Below, piece by piece: positions 25,938 to 34,220 of a stretch of DNA of 64,000 nt. A program made the translations under genes and the position numbers. This DNA comes from Paenibacillus terrae. GTDB taxonomy: Bacteria; Bacillota; Bacilli; Paenibacillales; Paenibacillaceae. A model generated the notes under the pieces. The model was not told where the DNA came from, ran no database searches, and worked only from the letters and a program-made list of their open reading frames with translations. How positions within the stretch are numbered: the stretch's first letter is position 1; each line of letters begins with the position of its first letter. The stretch covers positions 1 to 64,000 of the forward strand of contig NZ_JTHP01000017.1 of NCBI RefSeq assembly GCF_000943545.1. Direction: 5' to 3'.

Positions 25938-26014
25938 AAATAGATGTACATTTCACTTGTGGAATCTGTATAATTTTGATCTTTGACGCTTCTCTTGAAC
26001 GATTTTTTCCTCGC

Positions 26015-26066
26015 AAAAAAGATATCCCCGGGCTGTCGTTTACTCCGGCTCGGGGATATCTTTTTT
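26015..26066. terminator. Bidirectional terminator
   Basis: AAAAAAGATATCCCCG pairs with CGGGGATATCTTTTTT, 16 perfect base pairs around a 20-base loop, with T-runs on both strands. It ends the EamA gene (plus) and the pectin operon (minus). Confidence 0.92.
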
Positions 26067-26104
26067 AGTTCATCTATTTCATTAGAATGATTCAAACCCA
26101 TATT

Positions 26105-26509
26105 TCAGCCTTCAACCGGGTACGCCATGACACTCATTAGCGCCAGTTCTGGCTGTGTCGTGTCTAGTCTGCTATATTGTACAATCACCGGTACGTCGCT
26201 GGTGACCGTAATCGCATAGGGAATGCCTGCCGGAATCCGTTCGCCATCCCTCTCCAGCGAGGCCGTGCGGATATGGCGGGTTCTTCTTCCTTCTACCACC
26301 TCGACCAATCCTTCCAGCGGCTCACGGTCTTCAAAATAGATGTCTATACTCAGCTTGGCCGCTTGAGTTCCACAGTTCAGCACACATATACTCTCATGAC
26401 TAAGCAGTTCTCCCCGGCTTTCGGGTGGAATATATCCATCGGGGATGACCCAGAATAAGCTGCCCCGCGGCTGGTTTACTTTTTCCTGAGGAAGCTCAGT
26501 ATTTCCCAT
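26105..26509 (-). CDS. Sensory rhodopsin transducer (ASRT) family protein
   Basis: 134 residues closely following the Anabaena sensory rhodopsin transducer: FWVIPDGYIPPESRG (cf. WAIAEGYIPP), SHESICVLNCGTQAAKLSI (cf. SHETVCILNTG), EDREP, RRTRHIR and VPVIVQYSRLDTTQPELALM (cf. VPIVVQHTRLDSRQAENALL). The fold is a tetramer-forming beta-sandwich. No rhodopsin gene is nearby. It is instead the last gene of a rhamnogalacturonan operon, which fits the proposal that the family's older role is in carbohydrate metabolism or sensing. SD AAAGGAG. Confidence 0.85.
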   Translation of the reverse strand: MGNTELPQEKVNQPRGSLFWVIPDGYIPPESRGELLSHESICVLNCGTQAAKLSIDIYFEDREPLEGLVEVVEGRRTRHIRTASLERDGERIPAGIPYAITVTSDVPVIVQYSRLDTTQPELALMSVMAYPVEG

Positions 26510-26633
26510 GCTATCCGACTCCTTTCACCTAAAATACTTGCGCATCCCTATGCTGTCCTCAAAAATAAATCGCTGGCAGTGAATCTGTCACAGTGAATGA
26601 TCCTGACGAGTCAGCCGCAAGCAACCTATCTTT

Positions 26634-27698
26634 CTACGCGAATGGATTCTCCTTGGTACGCAGCAGTTGAGCCAGAAAGGCGAGCGCCAGTCCCTGTCCC
26701 CAGCCCTGAATACGTTTGTATGGTACGTTGCGGTAGCCATCAATATCGTTCATCACGGCAGTGCCAGCGGATACACCCGTCACGGTGCCGTCCTCCTTGA
26801 TTCGGGAAAGAATACCGTCGATCGCCTTTTGCGTGTATTTGTTAAAAAGTCGCCCCTGCATAAGCAAAGCCGTCGCAATACCTGCGGAGCCTGAGGTTTC
26901 CAGATAGGAGGTTTCATCATTCAGCACCGTATGCCACAGCCCTTCCGGGGATTGCAGCCGTACCAGCGCACTGAGCTGGTCACGCAGCGAACCGTCGATG
27001 ATCATGTAGGATGGATGCTGCACCTCCACGAATTTCAGCGCTTTTGCCATTGTGAGTGCAGCCCACGAATTTCCCCGCGCCCAGTAAATACCTGACATCC
27101 GGCTTTGGTTCGCATGATCCCAACCGTGGTAATACAAATTCGTATCCGGGTCCTGCAAAAATTCCTCATGCCCGTGATATTGCCGGATACCGTCCTCCCA
27201 ATATTCCTTGTTACCCAGCAGATGACCGATGCGCAGCAAATAATAGCCTGCCATAAACATCGTATCCACCCACGCTTGCTGCGGAAATACGTCATGAAGT
27301 GAATTCACCGTATGCTGGAAAATGCCGTCGGCGAACCGCTCGGCTTTCTTCGCCAGAAATTCCGCCATTTCGGTGGCGATATCAAGGTACTTTTGCTCTC
27401 CTGTAGCTTGATACAGCGTCAGCAAACAGTGTCCCACAGACACACCGTTCACCGAGAGCGGTGGAAGTCCATCTGCAATATTTTCATCGACCCATTCCTT
27501 TAATTTGGTCAAATACTCCTCGTTCCCTGTTGCTTCATAGGCTTCACACACACCGTAAAAGGCCACACCACCCGGCCAATCCCAGCTATAGTCCATTTGA
27601 AATGTGCGTTCCACCACCCGGTCGATCACCTGTTTAATTTGTTCCTCATCAAAAATCAATGCTGGCATTTCCTCGTCTCCCCCTTTGGTAATTTTCAC
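26634..27698 (-). CDS. Unsaturated rhamnogalacturonyl hydrolase (GH105, YteR/YesR type)
   Basis: 354 residues, the usual length of GH88/GH105 (alpha/alpha)6-barrel enzymes. Recognisable parts are YSWDWPGGVAFYGVCEAYEA, the catalytic aspartate in FPQQAWVDTMFMAGYYLLR, and SGIYWARGNSWAALTMAKAL. The enzyme removes the unsaturated galacturonyl residue from rhamnogalacturonan disaccharides by hydration in the cytoplasm. The start used is GTG with SD AAGGAGG; an internal ATG ten codons later is also possible. No signal peptide is present, consistent with acting on imported oligosaccharides. Confidence 0.9.
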   Translation of the reverse strand: MKITKGGDEEMPALIFDEEQIKQVIDRVVERTFQMDYSWDWPGGVAFYGVCEAYEATGNEEYLTKLKEWVDENIADGLPPLSVNGVSVGHCLLTLYQATGEQKYLDIATEMAEFLAKKAERFADGIFQHTVNSLHDVFPQQAWVDTMFMAGYYLLRIGHLLGNKEYWEDGIRQYHGHEEFLQDPDTNLYYHGWDHANQSRMSGIYWARGNSWAALTMAKALKFVEVQHPSYMIIDGSLRDQLSALVRLQSPEGLWHTVLNDETSYLETSGSAGIATALLMQGRLFNKYTQKAIDGILSRIKEDGTVTGVSAGTAVMNDIDGYRNVPYKRIQGWGQGLALAFLAQLLRTKENPFA

Positions 27699-27741
27699 GT
27701 TAATTTCCTCCTTGACACCTGTTCGAGAAAAACCCGTCCGT

Positions 27742-28869
27742 CTAACGTAAATACATGCGTAAGGGCTGTAAATCCAGCCCCTTCACAGCATCCGCCACCA
27801 TATCTGCAATACAGACCGCGCCGTTCTCATGAAAATGTGTATTATCCTCCAAGCCACTGGAAAAGTTCATGTATTCACCAGGCAGCAGCCACATAAAAAG
27901 CTCTTTGCTTTCCTCAGGACCCAACCGCTCATATAACTCCTGCGTGCAGGCAGCCAAGTCAATCAGCGGAACATCTGCTTCTTCCGCCAGCTCGCGAACC
28001 GCTGTCACATAGTCTCCATGCGTGTCGGATAGCGTACCATCCCCGTTAAAATAACGGCGGTGTACAGGTGTGACCAGCACTGGAGTAGCCTCATGACTTC
28101 TGGCTCCGTCAATGTAGAGGCGCAGGTGCTCCTTGTAGGTCGTAAAAGGCTCTGTAGCCCGTTCCGGGTCCGACTTCTGATCATTATGGCCGAACTGGAT
28201 GAACAGGAAGTCTCCTGCTTTCATTTCAGTCAAAATAACGTCCAGCCGTCCTTCGTCCACGAAGCTTTTGGAGCTTCTTCCCGATACGGCGTGATTATCC
28301 ACGCAGACATCATGCTTGAACAGGGCTGGCAAAGCCTGGCCCCAGCCTGTATACGGATAGCCGGACGCGTCCTGATCCGTAACCGTGGAATCTCCGGCCA
28401 GGAACAGCCGGAGGGTCTGTGGCGCTGGCGCAATCTCCAGCGCATTGAGCCGCGGCGCGGTGCCCGATACGGCGAGGCGCAGCTTGCCGCCCCTGACGGG
28501 CACCGTAAACCGGGCCTCTGTGAACTGGCCCGGCAGCGTGTGTAACGGGGGCAGCACATGCTTGCCCTCGCCGGCTTTGAGCCGCGTGAGCGTCTCCGCG
28601 AGCGGATCGCCGAGCAGCACGGTGACGAGATACATCCCGTCCTCCGGTACATCGGCGACAAACGCAGTTCCCAGCGGGATGCAAAAGCGGCCTCGCAGTC
28701 GTGCGAGCGTATCCTTGGGTGCGGTTACGCCGGATAATCGCCTTTCCCGACCATACACATGATCCACGTCCTCAAACCCGTAGCCCTGCTCAGCAGTATA
28801 CGAGCAATCCGGGGGTACTCCTGTGTAGCTATCCGCAGGCTCGCCCGGACCAAAATCAAACTTCCACAT
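27742..28869 (-). CDS. Rhamnogalacturonan acetylesterase (CE12, SGNH hydrolase)
   Basis: 375 residues from ATG 28869 (SD GGAGAGG). An N-terminal beta domain (about 1-145, beginning WKFDFGPGE) resembles the extra galactose-binding-like domain of B. subtilis YesT/RhgT relatives. The SGNH domain follows with LFLAGDSTVTDQ (Ser), SGRSSKSF (Gly), FIQFGHNDQKSDP (Asn) and LEDNTHFHENG (Asp/His). It deacetylates galacturonate residues of rhamnogalacturonan I. It is cytoplasmic by lack of signal and co-operonic with the GH105 enzyme. Confidence 0.9.
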   Translation of the reverse strand: MWKFDFGPGEPADSYTGVPPDCSYTAEQGYGFEDVDHVYGRERRLSGVTAPKDTLARLRGRFCIPLGTAFVADVPEDGMYLVTVLLGDPLAETLTRLKAGEGKHVLPPLHTLPGQFTEARFTVPVRGGKLRLAVSGTAPRLNALEIAPAPQTLRLFLAGDSTVTDQDASGYPYTGWGQALPALFKHDVCVDNHAVSGRSSKSFVDEGRLDVILTEMKAGDFLFIQFGHNDQKSDPERATEPFTTYKEHLRLYIDGARSHEATPVLVTPVHRRYFNGDGTLSDTHGDYVTAVRELAEEADVPLIDLAACTQELYERLGPEESKELFMWLLPGEYMNFSSGLEDNTHFHENGAVCIADMVADAVKGLDLQPLRMYLR

Positions 28870-28905
28870 TCCACTCACCTCTCCGCTATAACCCTTAGCC
28901 CCACT

Positions 28906-29745
28906 TTATCCCTTCAAGCCGCTTGAGCTCATTCCTTGGACAATTTGCTTCTGGAAGGCGAAGAATACAGCGATAACCGGAACCAGGCTCAAAATGGACA
29001 TCGCGAACATCCCCCCCCAGTTGGAGGCCGATTCGCTATCAAGGAACATTTTAAGTGCCATAGATACGGTATATTTCTCCGGCGAATTCAGATACAGCAC
29101 CGGACCCAGAAGATCCTCCCACTTCCAGTAGAAAGAGAAGATGGCCGCCGTAGCCAGCGAGGATTTGAGCAATGGCAAAATAATTCGGAAATATAGCCGG
29201 AATTTGCCGCATCCGTCAATCGTCGCTGCTTCATCCAGCTCTATCGGAATCGTTCGGATAAACTGGACCATCAGGAAGATGAAGAACGGCATCCCGAAAA
29301 ACGATGGCACGACCAGTGGCAAAATCGTATTGACCCAGCCGAGCTTGGTGAAAATAATGTATTGCGGTACCAGTACCACATCCCCTGGCAGCATAAGCGT
29401 CATCATCATCAGGGCAAACCAAAAGTTACGCCCCTTGAATTTCATACGTGCGAAGCCAAATGCGATTAATGAGGAGGAGAGCACCGCTCCTATCGTTGCA
29501 ATCAAGACAATCGTGAACGAATTCAAGATGTACGTGCCGAAGTTGTATCCACTTGTGCCCTTCCAGCCTGTCACATAGTTTTGCCAAATCCATTCTGTAG
29601 GGAACAAGGAACCTGCCGTGACGAATATCGTCCGACTCTCCTTGAACGAGCTGAACAGCATCCAGAATACGGGATACAGCATCAGGAGCGCCAGCGCAGC
29701 GACCAGAATGTGATAGATTGGCCATTTGAACGTTTTCCATGCCAT
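28906..29745 (-). CDS. yesQ: Sugar ABC transporter permease (YesQ-like)
   Basis: 279 residues, six membrane helices, MalG-type. The EAA loop [20 protein letters not shown] lies about 90 residues from the C-terminus and contacts the ATPase. No ATPase gene is in this operon, so it presumably shares a general one such as MsmX, as in B. subtilis. It follows the other permease by 5 bases. Confidence 0.9.
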   Translation of the reverse strand: MAWKTFKWPIYHILVAALALLMLYPVFWMLFSSFKESRTIFVTAGSLFPTEWIWQNYVTGWKGTSGYNFGTYILNSFTIVLIATIGAVLSSSLIAFGFARMKFKGRNFWFALMMMTLMLPGDVVLVPQYIIFTKLGWVNTILPLVVPSFFGMPFFIFLMVQFIRTIPIELDEAATIDGCGKFRLYFRIILPLLKSSLATAAIFSFYWKWEDLLGPVLYLNSPEKYTVSMALKMFLDSESASNWGGMFAMSILSLVPVIAVFFAFQKQIVQGMSSSGLKG

Positions 29746-29750
29746 CGGTA

Positions 29751-30659
29751 TCAGCGCCCCTTTTCCGTTTCATAGAATACCCAGTATTTGGAGGTTATAA
29801 ATAAAATTGCTGTCAGTATCGCGATCATAATGAGCATGACCCAAGCCATAGCCGCCGCATATCCCATGTTGCTAAACATAAACGCCTGTCGGAACAAATA
29901 CAGCGAATGCAACATCGTTCCATCCATCGGACCGCCCTCGCCCTTGGAAATAACGTAGGCCGGAACAAAGGTCATAAAGGCGCTGATCGTCTGCATAATC
30001 AGGTTAAATAAAATAATCGGACTGAGCAGAGGCAGCGTAATACTGAAGAATTTTCGCACTGGCGAAGCGCCGTCCACGCTGGACGCCTCGTACATTTCAA
30101 CCGAAATATTCTTCAAGCCGGCCAGAAAAATAAGCATGGAGGAGCCGAATTGCCATACGGACAAGGTGATCAGCATCGCAAGCGAAGCATTCGGATCACC
30201 AAACCATTTCACCGGAGTTGCCCCCAAGGCCACAAGCAAGCTGTTTACAATGCCTTCATTGCTGAAAATGTTGCGCCACATGATGGACACCGCAACGCTG
30301 CCCCCGATAATGGACGGCAGATAGTACATTGTCCGATAGGTCCCGACCATACGCGATTTGGTATTCAAAATCATAGCCACAAACAGTGCGAAAATCAGTC
30401 GCAGCGGAACACCGACCAATACATACGTAAACGTAACCCTGATCGAATTCCAATATTTCGGGTCGGCTGTGAACATTTTTTCAAAGTTCCCCAGACCAAT
30501 CCATTTGGGCGGGGTGAACAGGTTGTAGGATGTAAAGGACAGATACAACGAAATAAACATCGGAATTAATGTAAATGCCAGAAAGCCCACAATAAACGGG
30601 CTGATAAACGCATATCCGGTCATATTGGCTCTCAAGTTCTGATGATTTCGCAAGCTCAT
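29751..30659 (-). CDS. yesP: Sugar ABC transporter permease (YesP-like)
   Basis: 302 residues from ATG 30659 (SD AGGGAGG). An upstream ATG seven codons earlier would place the SD inside the gene. MalF-type with six helices: start AYGFISPF-like [23 protein letters not shown] loop [20 protein letters not shown]. It pairs with the YesQ-like permease to import rhamnogalacturonan oligosaccharides. Confidence 0.9.
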   Translation of the reverse strand: MSLRNHQNLRANMTGYAFISPFIVGFLAFTLIPMFISLYLSFTSYNLFTPPKWIGLGNFEKMFTADPKYWNSIRVTFTYVLVGVPLRLIFALFVAMILNTKSRMVGTYRTMYYLPSIIGGSVAVSIMWRNIFSNEGIVNSLLVALGATPVKWFGDPNASLAMLITLSVWQFGSSMLIFLAGLKNISVEMYEASSVDGASPVRKFFSITLPLLSPIILFNLIMQTISAFMTFVPAYVISKGEGGPMDGTMLHSLYLFRQAFMFSNMGYAAAMAWVMLIMIAILTAILFITSKYWVFYETEKGR

Positions 30660-30775
30660 CAAGCCTCCCTTCTGTTGCATTTTGTTGATTAGCCAAACTT
30701 ATTATATTTATAATTCGTTGTTACATGTATTTCATCATGATATATAGAAGCAGCTTCTGCGGTTTGTTCGTCGTA

Positions 30776-30814
30776 TTAACCGTGCGCAATCATGCTATCA
30801 CTACGCACGGTTAA
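30776..30814 (-). repeat. Hairpin between the binding-protein and permease genes
   Basis: TTAACCGTGCG pairs with CGCACGGTTAA around a 16-17-base loop, without a T-run. Placed in the 220-base gap after the binding-protein gene, it probably stabilises the upstream mRNA or partly ends it, so that more binding protein than permease is made. Confidence 0.6.
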
Positions 30815-30882
30815 CTTAACGAAACCGACCTTTGCCCCTATGTCAAAACGGTGTCAGACTCCTAAGGAATCCATTACGCTAA

Positions 30883-32175
30883 TTACTGCTTGTTATTCGC
30901 AAGGATGGTATTCGCATCAGCCCGGAATTTAACCGCTGCATCCTCTGCCGTCATCTGCCCGAAATTGACCTGCTCAATATAATCGGTCAGGGTCGCAATC
31001 ACTTCCGGTGATCCAACGGGCGGCGGTGGGCTCATTGGAGAAGCCTTCGGTTCCATGGAAGCCACAAAATCAAACACCTGCTTCGTAGGCTCGCTCAGCT
31101 CTGCCGCTACAGCTTCCTTGATTTTGGCGGAAATCGGTACGCCCCGCTCACCTTTAATCAATTTATTCGCTTCTACATCATTCATCCAGAAATCAATAAA
31201 CTTAGCGGCTTCATCCTTCACCTGTGAATGGGAAGCGACCGCCCAGTACATCGTAGGCTGCATGTATATGCCTTTTTCCATATTCGGTCCAAACATTGGA
31301 GCCAACGCCATCGGGCGGTTAACAACCTGCTGTAAGCCTACATACTGATTGGACCATTGCCAAACGCCGATGCCCTTTTCTTTTACAATATCGGATTCTT
31401 CAATAATCCCCTTGGTCTGGTTCATGACTTCAGGAGACGGGGTTGCCTCCTTCTTAATCAGATCAGCCATACTGCTGAAGAAATCGACAAACAGCTTATC
31501 GTCGTCATACCCCAATCCTGTTCCTTCCGCATTGTAGAGAGACTTTCCATGTGTACGCAAATAGTAGTGGAAGAAAATATCGGCAACCATGGAGCTGTCA
31601 AAGTGTACTTTATTGGATGCTGCCTTCAAAGCCAGTTCTTTGTATTGATCCCATGTCCAGTTGTCAGGAATTTTGTCTATACCCGCCTTTTTGAGCAACG
31701 CCGGATCATATTGGAAACCCAGCACATTGACACCTGTTGGAATACCATATTGCTTTCCGGCAATTACACCGGTTTTGAGTACATTTTCGTTCACGTCAGC
31801 GACCTGAATTTTCTGATTCAGGTAAGGCGCCAAATCCTCCAGTTGACCGTTTTTCGCATATTGGCTAATGTACGAAATGTCCATTTGTACGATATCCGGC
31901 AGCTGGTTTGCCGCAGCCTGCGGGGCGAGCTTTTTCCAATAGTCATCAAAAGAGGCATATTCCACATCAATCGTCACATTTGGATTTTTCTGCTTATACA
32001 GGTCAACGACCTTCTGCGTATATTCATGACGCGTATCCGATCCCCACCAAGCGATCCGCAACTTTACCTTCCCGTCTGCACTTGTGCCCGAATTGCCACC
32101 GCTGTTCGCTCCGCTGCATGCCGTCGTCAGCACGAGCAGCATAGCCATGACCAGAAACCATCCCTTTTTGCCCAC
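30883..32175 (-). CDS. yesO: Sugar ABC transporter substrate-binding lipoprotein (YesO-like)
   Basis: 430 residues. The signal is KKGWFLVMAMLLVLTTACSG with lipobox Cys20. The mature protein is an extracellular-solute-binding family 1 protein (RIAWWGSDTRHEYTQKVVD, then SFDDYWKKLAPQAAANQLPD). It starts with GTG after SD AAAAGGGGAG. It captures oligosaccharides outside the membrane and passes them to the two permeases. A near-perfect CcpA cre site lies just upstream, and the YesMN-type regulator pair is coded further right, so induction by pectin fragments and glucose repression are likely. Confidence 0.92.
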   Translation of the reverse strand: MGKKGWFLVMAMLLVLTTACSGANSGGNSGTSADGKVKLRIAWWGSDTRHEYTQKVVDLYKQKNPNVTIDVEYASFDDYWKKLAPQAAANQLPDIVQMDISYISQYAKNGQLEDLAPYLNQKIQVADVNENVLKTGVIAGKQYGIPTGVNVLGFQYDPALLKKAGIDKIPDNWTWDQYKELALKAASNKVHFDSSMVADIFFHYYLRTHGKSLYNAEGTGLGYDDDKLFVDFFSSMADLIKKEATPSPEVMNQTKGIIEESDIVKEKGIGVWQWSNQYVGLQQVVNRPMALAPMFGPNMEKGIYMQPTMYWAVASHSQVKDEAAKFIDFWMNDVEANKLIKGERGVPISAKIKEAVAAELSEPTKQVFDFVASMEPKASPMSPPPPVGSPEVIATLTDYIEQVNFGQMTAEDAAVKFRADANTILANNKQ

Positions 32176-32243
32176 TTATCTCTCCCCTTTTCGCTGTTCT
32201 AGAAAGGAGCCATGTTACAAGTGACAACGTATTTACGCAAAAT

Positions 32244-32257
32244 TGATAGCGTTTACA
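32244..32257 (-). promoter_or_regulatory. CcpA cre site of the rhamnogalacturonan importer operon
   Basis: TGTAAACGCTATCA on the minus strand fits the cre consensus TGWAARCGYTWNCW at every position. It lies about 70 bases before the binding-protein start, next to the proposed -35. This indicates carbon catabolite control. Confidence 0.8.
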
Positions 32258-32423
32258 TTTGCTCCTGTTGTTATTTTCCCAAAAGCAGAGAAGCATTGGA
32301 ATACACAAATCAGATTTCCTGGGTTTAAAAAACAGAGAGGATTACTTGTACCTAAATAAGCCGAACTTAAAAGTTTCTTATCGTGCCACTACGCAGTTGG
32401 ATGGTGCTTCCCATCGCCACCGC

Positions 32424-32470
32424 CCCCGGATTTCTGAAATTAAGCCTATGATCAAGGTAGAAATCCGGGG
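32424..32470. repeat. Inverted repeat with 12-base arms
   Basis: CCCCGGATTTCT and AGAAATCCGGGG are perfect complements around a 23-base loop that itself holds CCTaTGATCAaGG. No T-run follows on either strand, so it is not a simple terminator. Confidence 0.7.
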
Positions 32471-32627
32471 ACAAAAGCGACCGCTTCGCTTGTACAGCAC
32501 TATTCCACCTACTCCGTTTATAAGCCACCGTCACTGCGAACCATTAGTGGAAATGGGGATATTATACTTTAGGCATTCTGTCTTCCTTAAGCAATCTACC
32601 GATATATAAGAAAGGAGGATGAATTAC

Positions 32628-33257
32628 ATGAAACTCAAAGCTGGTGCTGCCGGAAGACATATCAGATTAGTGTATGGTGCAAACGGACATTTTATGGCTC
32701 TGGGAAGCATTTCACTTGAAACATTTCGTAAGGTTAGAAAAAAGCTGGTCCGTAATACTACTTTTAAGGATTTAAGAGATTTAAGAGCGGGGATCTCATC
32801 ACAGGTGAAATTTTCTCTACAACTTACCATGATTATAGCAATCACTTCTTTTATAATTACATTCGCAATATCACCAATGACTTTTTACCTACAGCAATCC
32901 TCAAAAACAAATGATTGGACTCATGAGTATTTAGTTTTAATTCATAAAGAAAAACTACAGGAAATTGAAAGTATTACTGGAAAAGAGGATTACTTAAAAG
33001 ATGCATTGGAGAATGAGAGAACAAGTTACATTACGGAATTAAGCAAATTACAAAGGGTTCATATTAGGGCGATTTCTTTGGTTATAGTTCCTATAATGCT
33101 CATATTTTCAACATTAATTTATAGAAATAAGTGGCTGTATTGTGTCGAGCAATGCGTTAATGAAGCATTTGAAGAAAAAAAGGAACTACTTGAAAAGAAG
33201 AAGGAACGAAGAGAGAAGGAGTTACAAAGTCGCAAAGATACACACTTGATTAACTAA
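32628..33257 (+). CDS. Hypothetical membrane protein with C-terminal coiled coil
   Basis: 209 residues from the second ATG (32628). The SD AAAGGAGG directly abuts the first ATG at 32619 and is correctly spaced only for the second. Two hydrophobic helices are visible (about 70-90, SLQLTMIIAITSFIITFAIS, and about 150-170, RAISLVIVPIMLIFSTLIY). Between them is an extracellular or periplasm-side helix-rich loop. After them comes a highly charged Glu/Lys stretch (EEKKELLEKKKERREKE) likely to be a coiled coil. I do not recognise the family. It is AT-rich and read against its neighbours, next to a toxin-antitoxin pair. Confidence 0.6.
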   Translation: MKLKAGAAGRHIRLVYGANGHFMALGSISLETFRKVRKKLVRNTTFKDLRDLRAGISSQVKFSLQLTMIIAITSFIITFAISPMTFYLQQSSKTNDWTHEYLVLIHKEKLQEIESITGKEDYLKDALENERTSYITELSKLQRVHIRAISLVIVPIMLIFSTLIYRNKWLYCVEQCVNEAFEEKKELLEKKKERREKELQSRKDTHLIN

Positions 33258-33351
33258 ATGTTTTAGGAAGTAGAACTAACGTTTTCACGCCATAACTATA
33301 TTTCTTGTAAATAAAAATAAAAAAGCCAACAACATGAAGATCCTCTTGCCA

Positions 33352-33395
33352 TTTGATATCGTCCTTGATATATTTATATCAAGGACGATATCAAA
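33352..33395. repeat. 44-base perfect palindrome before the toxin gene
   Basis: Two 21-base arms (33352-33372 and 33375-33395) are exact reverse complements around a TT centre. The core is ATCGTCCTTGAT/ATCAAGGACGAT. It lies 30 bases before the toxin ATG. It could be the operator of the HigA-type antitoxin, a processing or terminator stem, or the scar of a mobile element. Confidence 0.9.
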
Positions 33396-33424
33396 GTCTG
33401 ATTACAGAGAAACGAGGTTGTTTC

Positions 33425-33772
33425 ATGGCAGAAATTATTTTTTATTATACGGTTAAAGGGAACTCTGAAGTGGATGACTTCCTGCAATTACTGGATGATA
33501 AGGCTGTATGCGGTGATATGAAAGCTGAGAAACATCTAGAAGATATTGATTACACTTTTCAGAGAGTAGAGGATGGAATGCCACACTCACGCCCTTTACG
33601 AGGCGGGTTGTACGAATTACGGCCTGGACGCCTTCGAATCCTATACTTTCGCTGGCAAGGTAAGCTCGTGCTGTTAACCGTCTTTCAGAAAAGCACTCAA
33701 TAAACCCCAAATCATGAAATTGAACGAGCCGAAAATAGGATTAAGGATTGGATGAAGCGTTTCGGAAAGTAA
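33425..33772 (+). pseudogene. HigB/Gp49-like toxin with premature stop
   Basis: From ATG 33425 (SD GAGG) the frame encodes 92 residues of a RelE/HigB (phage Gp49-like) mRNA interferase: SRPLRGGLYELRPGRLRILYF, then KLVLLTVFQKSTQ. TAA at 33701-33703 interrupts it. The same frame continues TPNHEIERAENRIKDWMKRF to a TAA at 33770-33772, which is the usual C-terminal helix of the family (expected STQKTP...). A single AAA-to-TAA change explains this. The product lacks about 23 C-terminal residues and is probably inactive or weak. The antitoxin gene follows and is intact. Confidence 0.75.
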
Positions 33773-33801
33773 ATCCCCTTGATACCGGAGGTGATAACAC
33801 A

Positions 33802-34122
33802 ATGAATGAGAAGCCAGAACTTAAAACTTGGTCCGATAGACGCAAACAGTTAAACTATAAAACTGATTATGAAAAACAAGTGATCACTGAAATGGCTCGG
33901 GTAGTAAATGATATCGTCCGCAGACGTAAAGAACTTGGGCTTACACAACGTGATGTAGCTGAGAGAACTGGTATTACTCAAGCCCAAGTGGCGAGATTGG
34001 AGACTTCAACGTCTGTGCCCTCTATGGAGACTGTAATGAAAGTAGCTCTTGCTTTGGGCTTCAAACTTGGGTTTGAAGAATCAACTAATGAACAAGCTGC
34101 ATCTAAATTGACGTACGAATAA
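33802..34122 (+). CDS. HigA-like XRE-family antitoxin
   Basis: 106 residues from ATG 33802 (SD GGAGGTGAT). An N-terminal Lys/Asp-rich arm of about 40 residues would wrap the toxin. It is followed by a helix-turn-helix (about 45-95: RRRKELGLTQRDVAERTGIT, QAQVARLETSTSVPSMETV). It neutralises the upstream HigB-like toxin and probably autoregulates the pair. Toxin-first gene order is typical of higBA. Confidence 0.85.
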   Translation: MNEKPELKTWSDRRKQLNYKTDYEKQVITEMARVVNDIVRRRKELGLTQRDVAERTGITQAQVARLETSTSVPSMETVMKVALALGFKLGFEESTNEQAASKLTYE

Positions 34123-34160
34123 ACTTTAACATGTAATATGATGTATGCCATGAAACTTTA

Positions 34161-34184
34161 AAGGAGCCGTGAGGCTCCTTTTTT
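34161..34184 (+). terminator. Terminator of the toxin-antitoxin operon
   Basis: AAGGAGCC-gtga-GGCTCCTT followed by TTTTTTCTTTT, a compact intrinsic terminator 40 bases after the antitoxin stop. Confidence 0.9.
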
Positions 34185-34220
34185 CTTTTGAGGAAGGGAA
34201 TTAGAGCCTTACTTACCCAC

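Larger units (their letters stand above)
32176..32627. other. Intergenic region with cre site and long inverted repeat
   Basis: Left part: promoter region of the importer operon with the cre site. A possible minus-strand promoter TTGCGT (32234-32239), 17 bases, TAACAT lies downstream of it. Right part: no gene, but an inverted repeat CCCCGGATTTCT/AGAAATCCGGGG (32424-32470) and a smaller one (AGCGAccgctTCGCT, about 32477-32491). These may be remains of a repetitive element. Confidence 0.5.

Noticed and set aside
31357..32202. A 281-codon plus-strand frame
   Set aside because: Antisense to the YesO-like lipoprotein gene, with no SD or motif.
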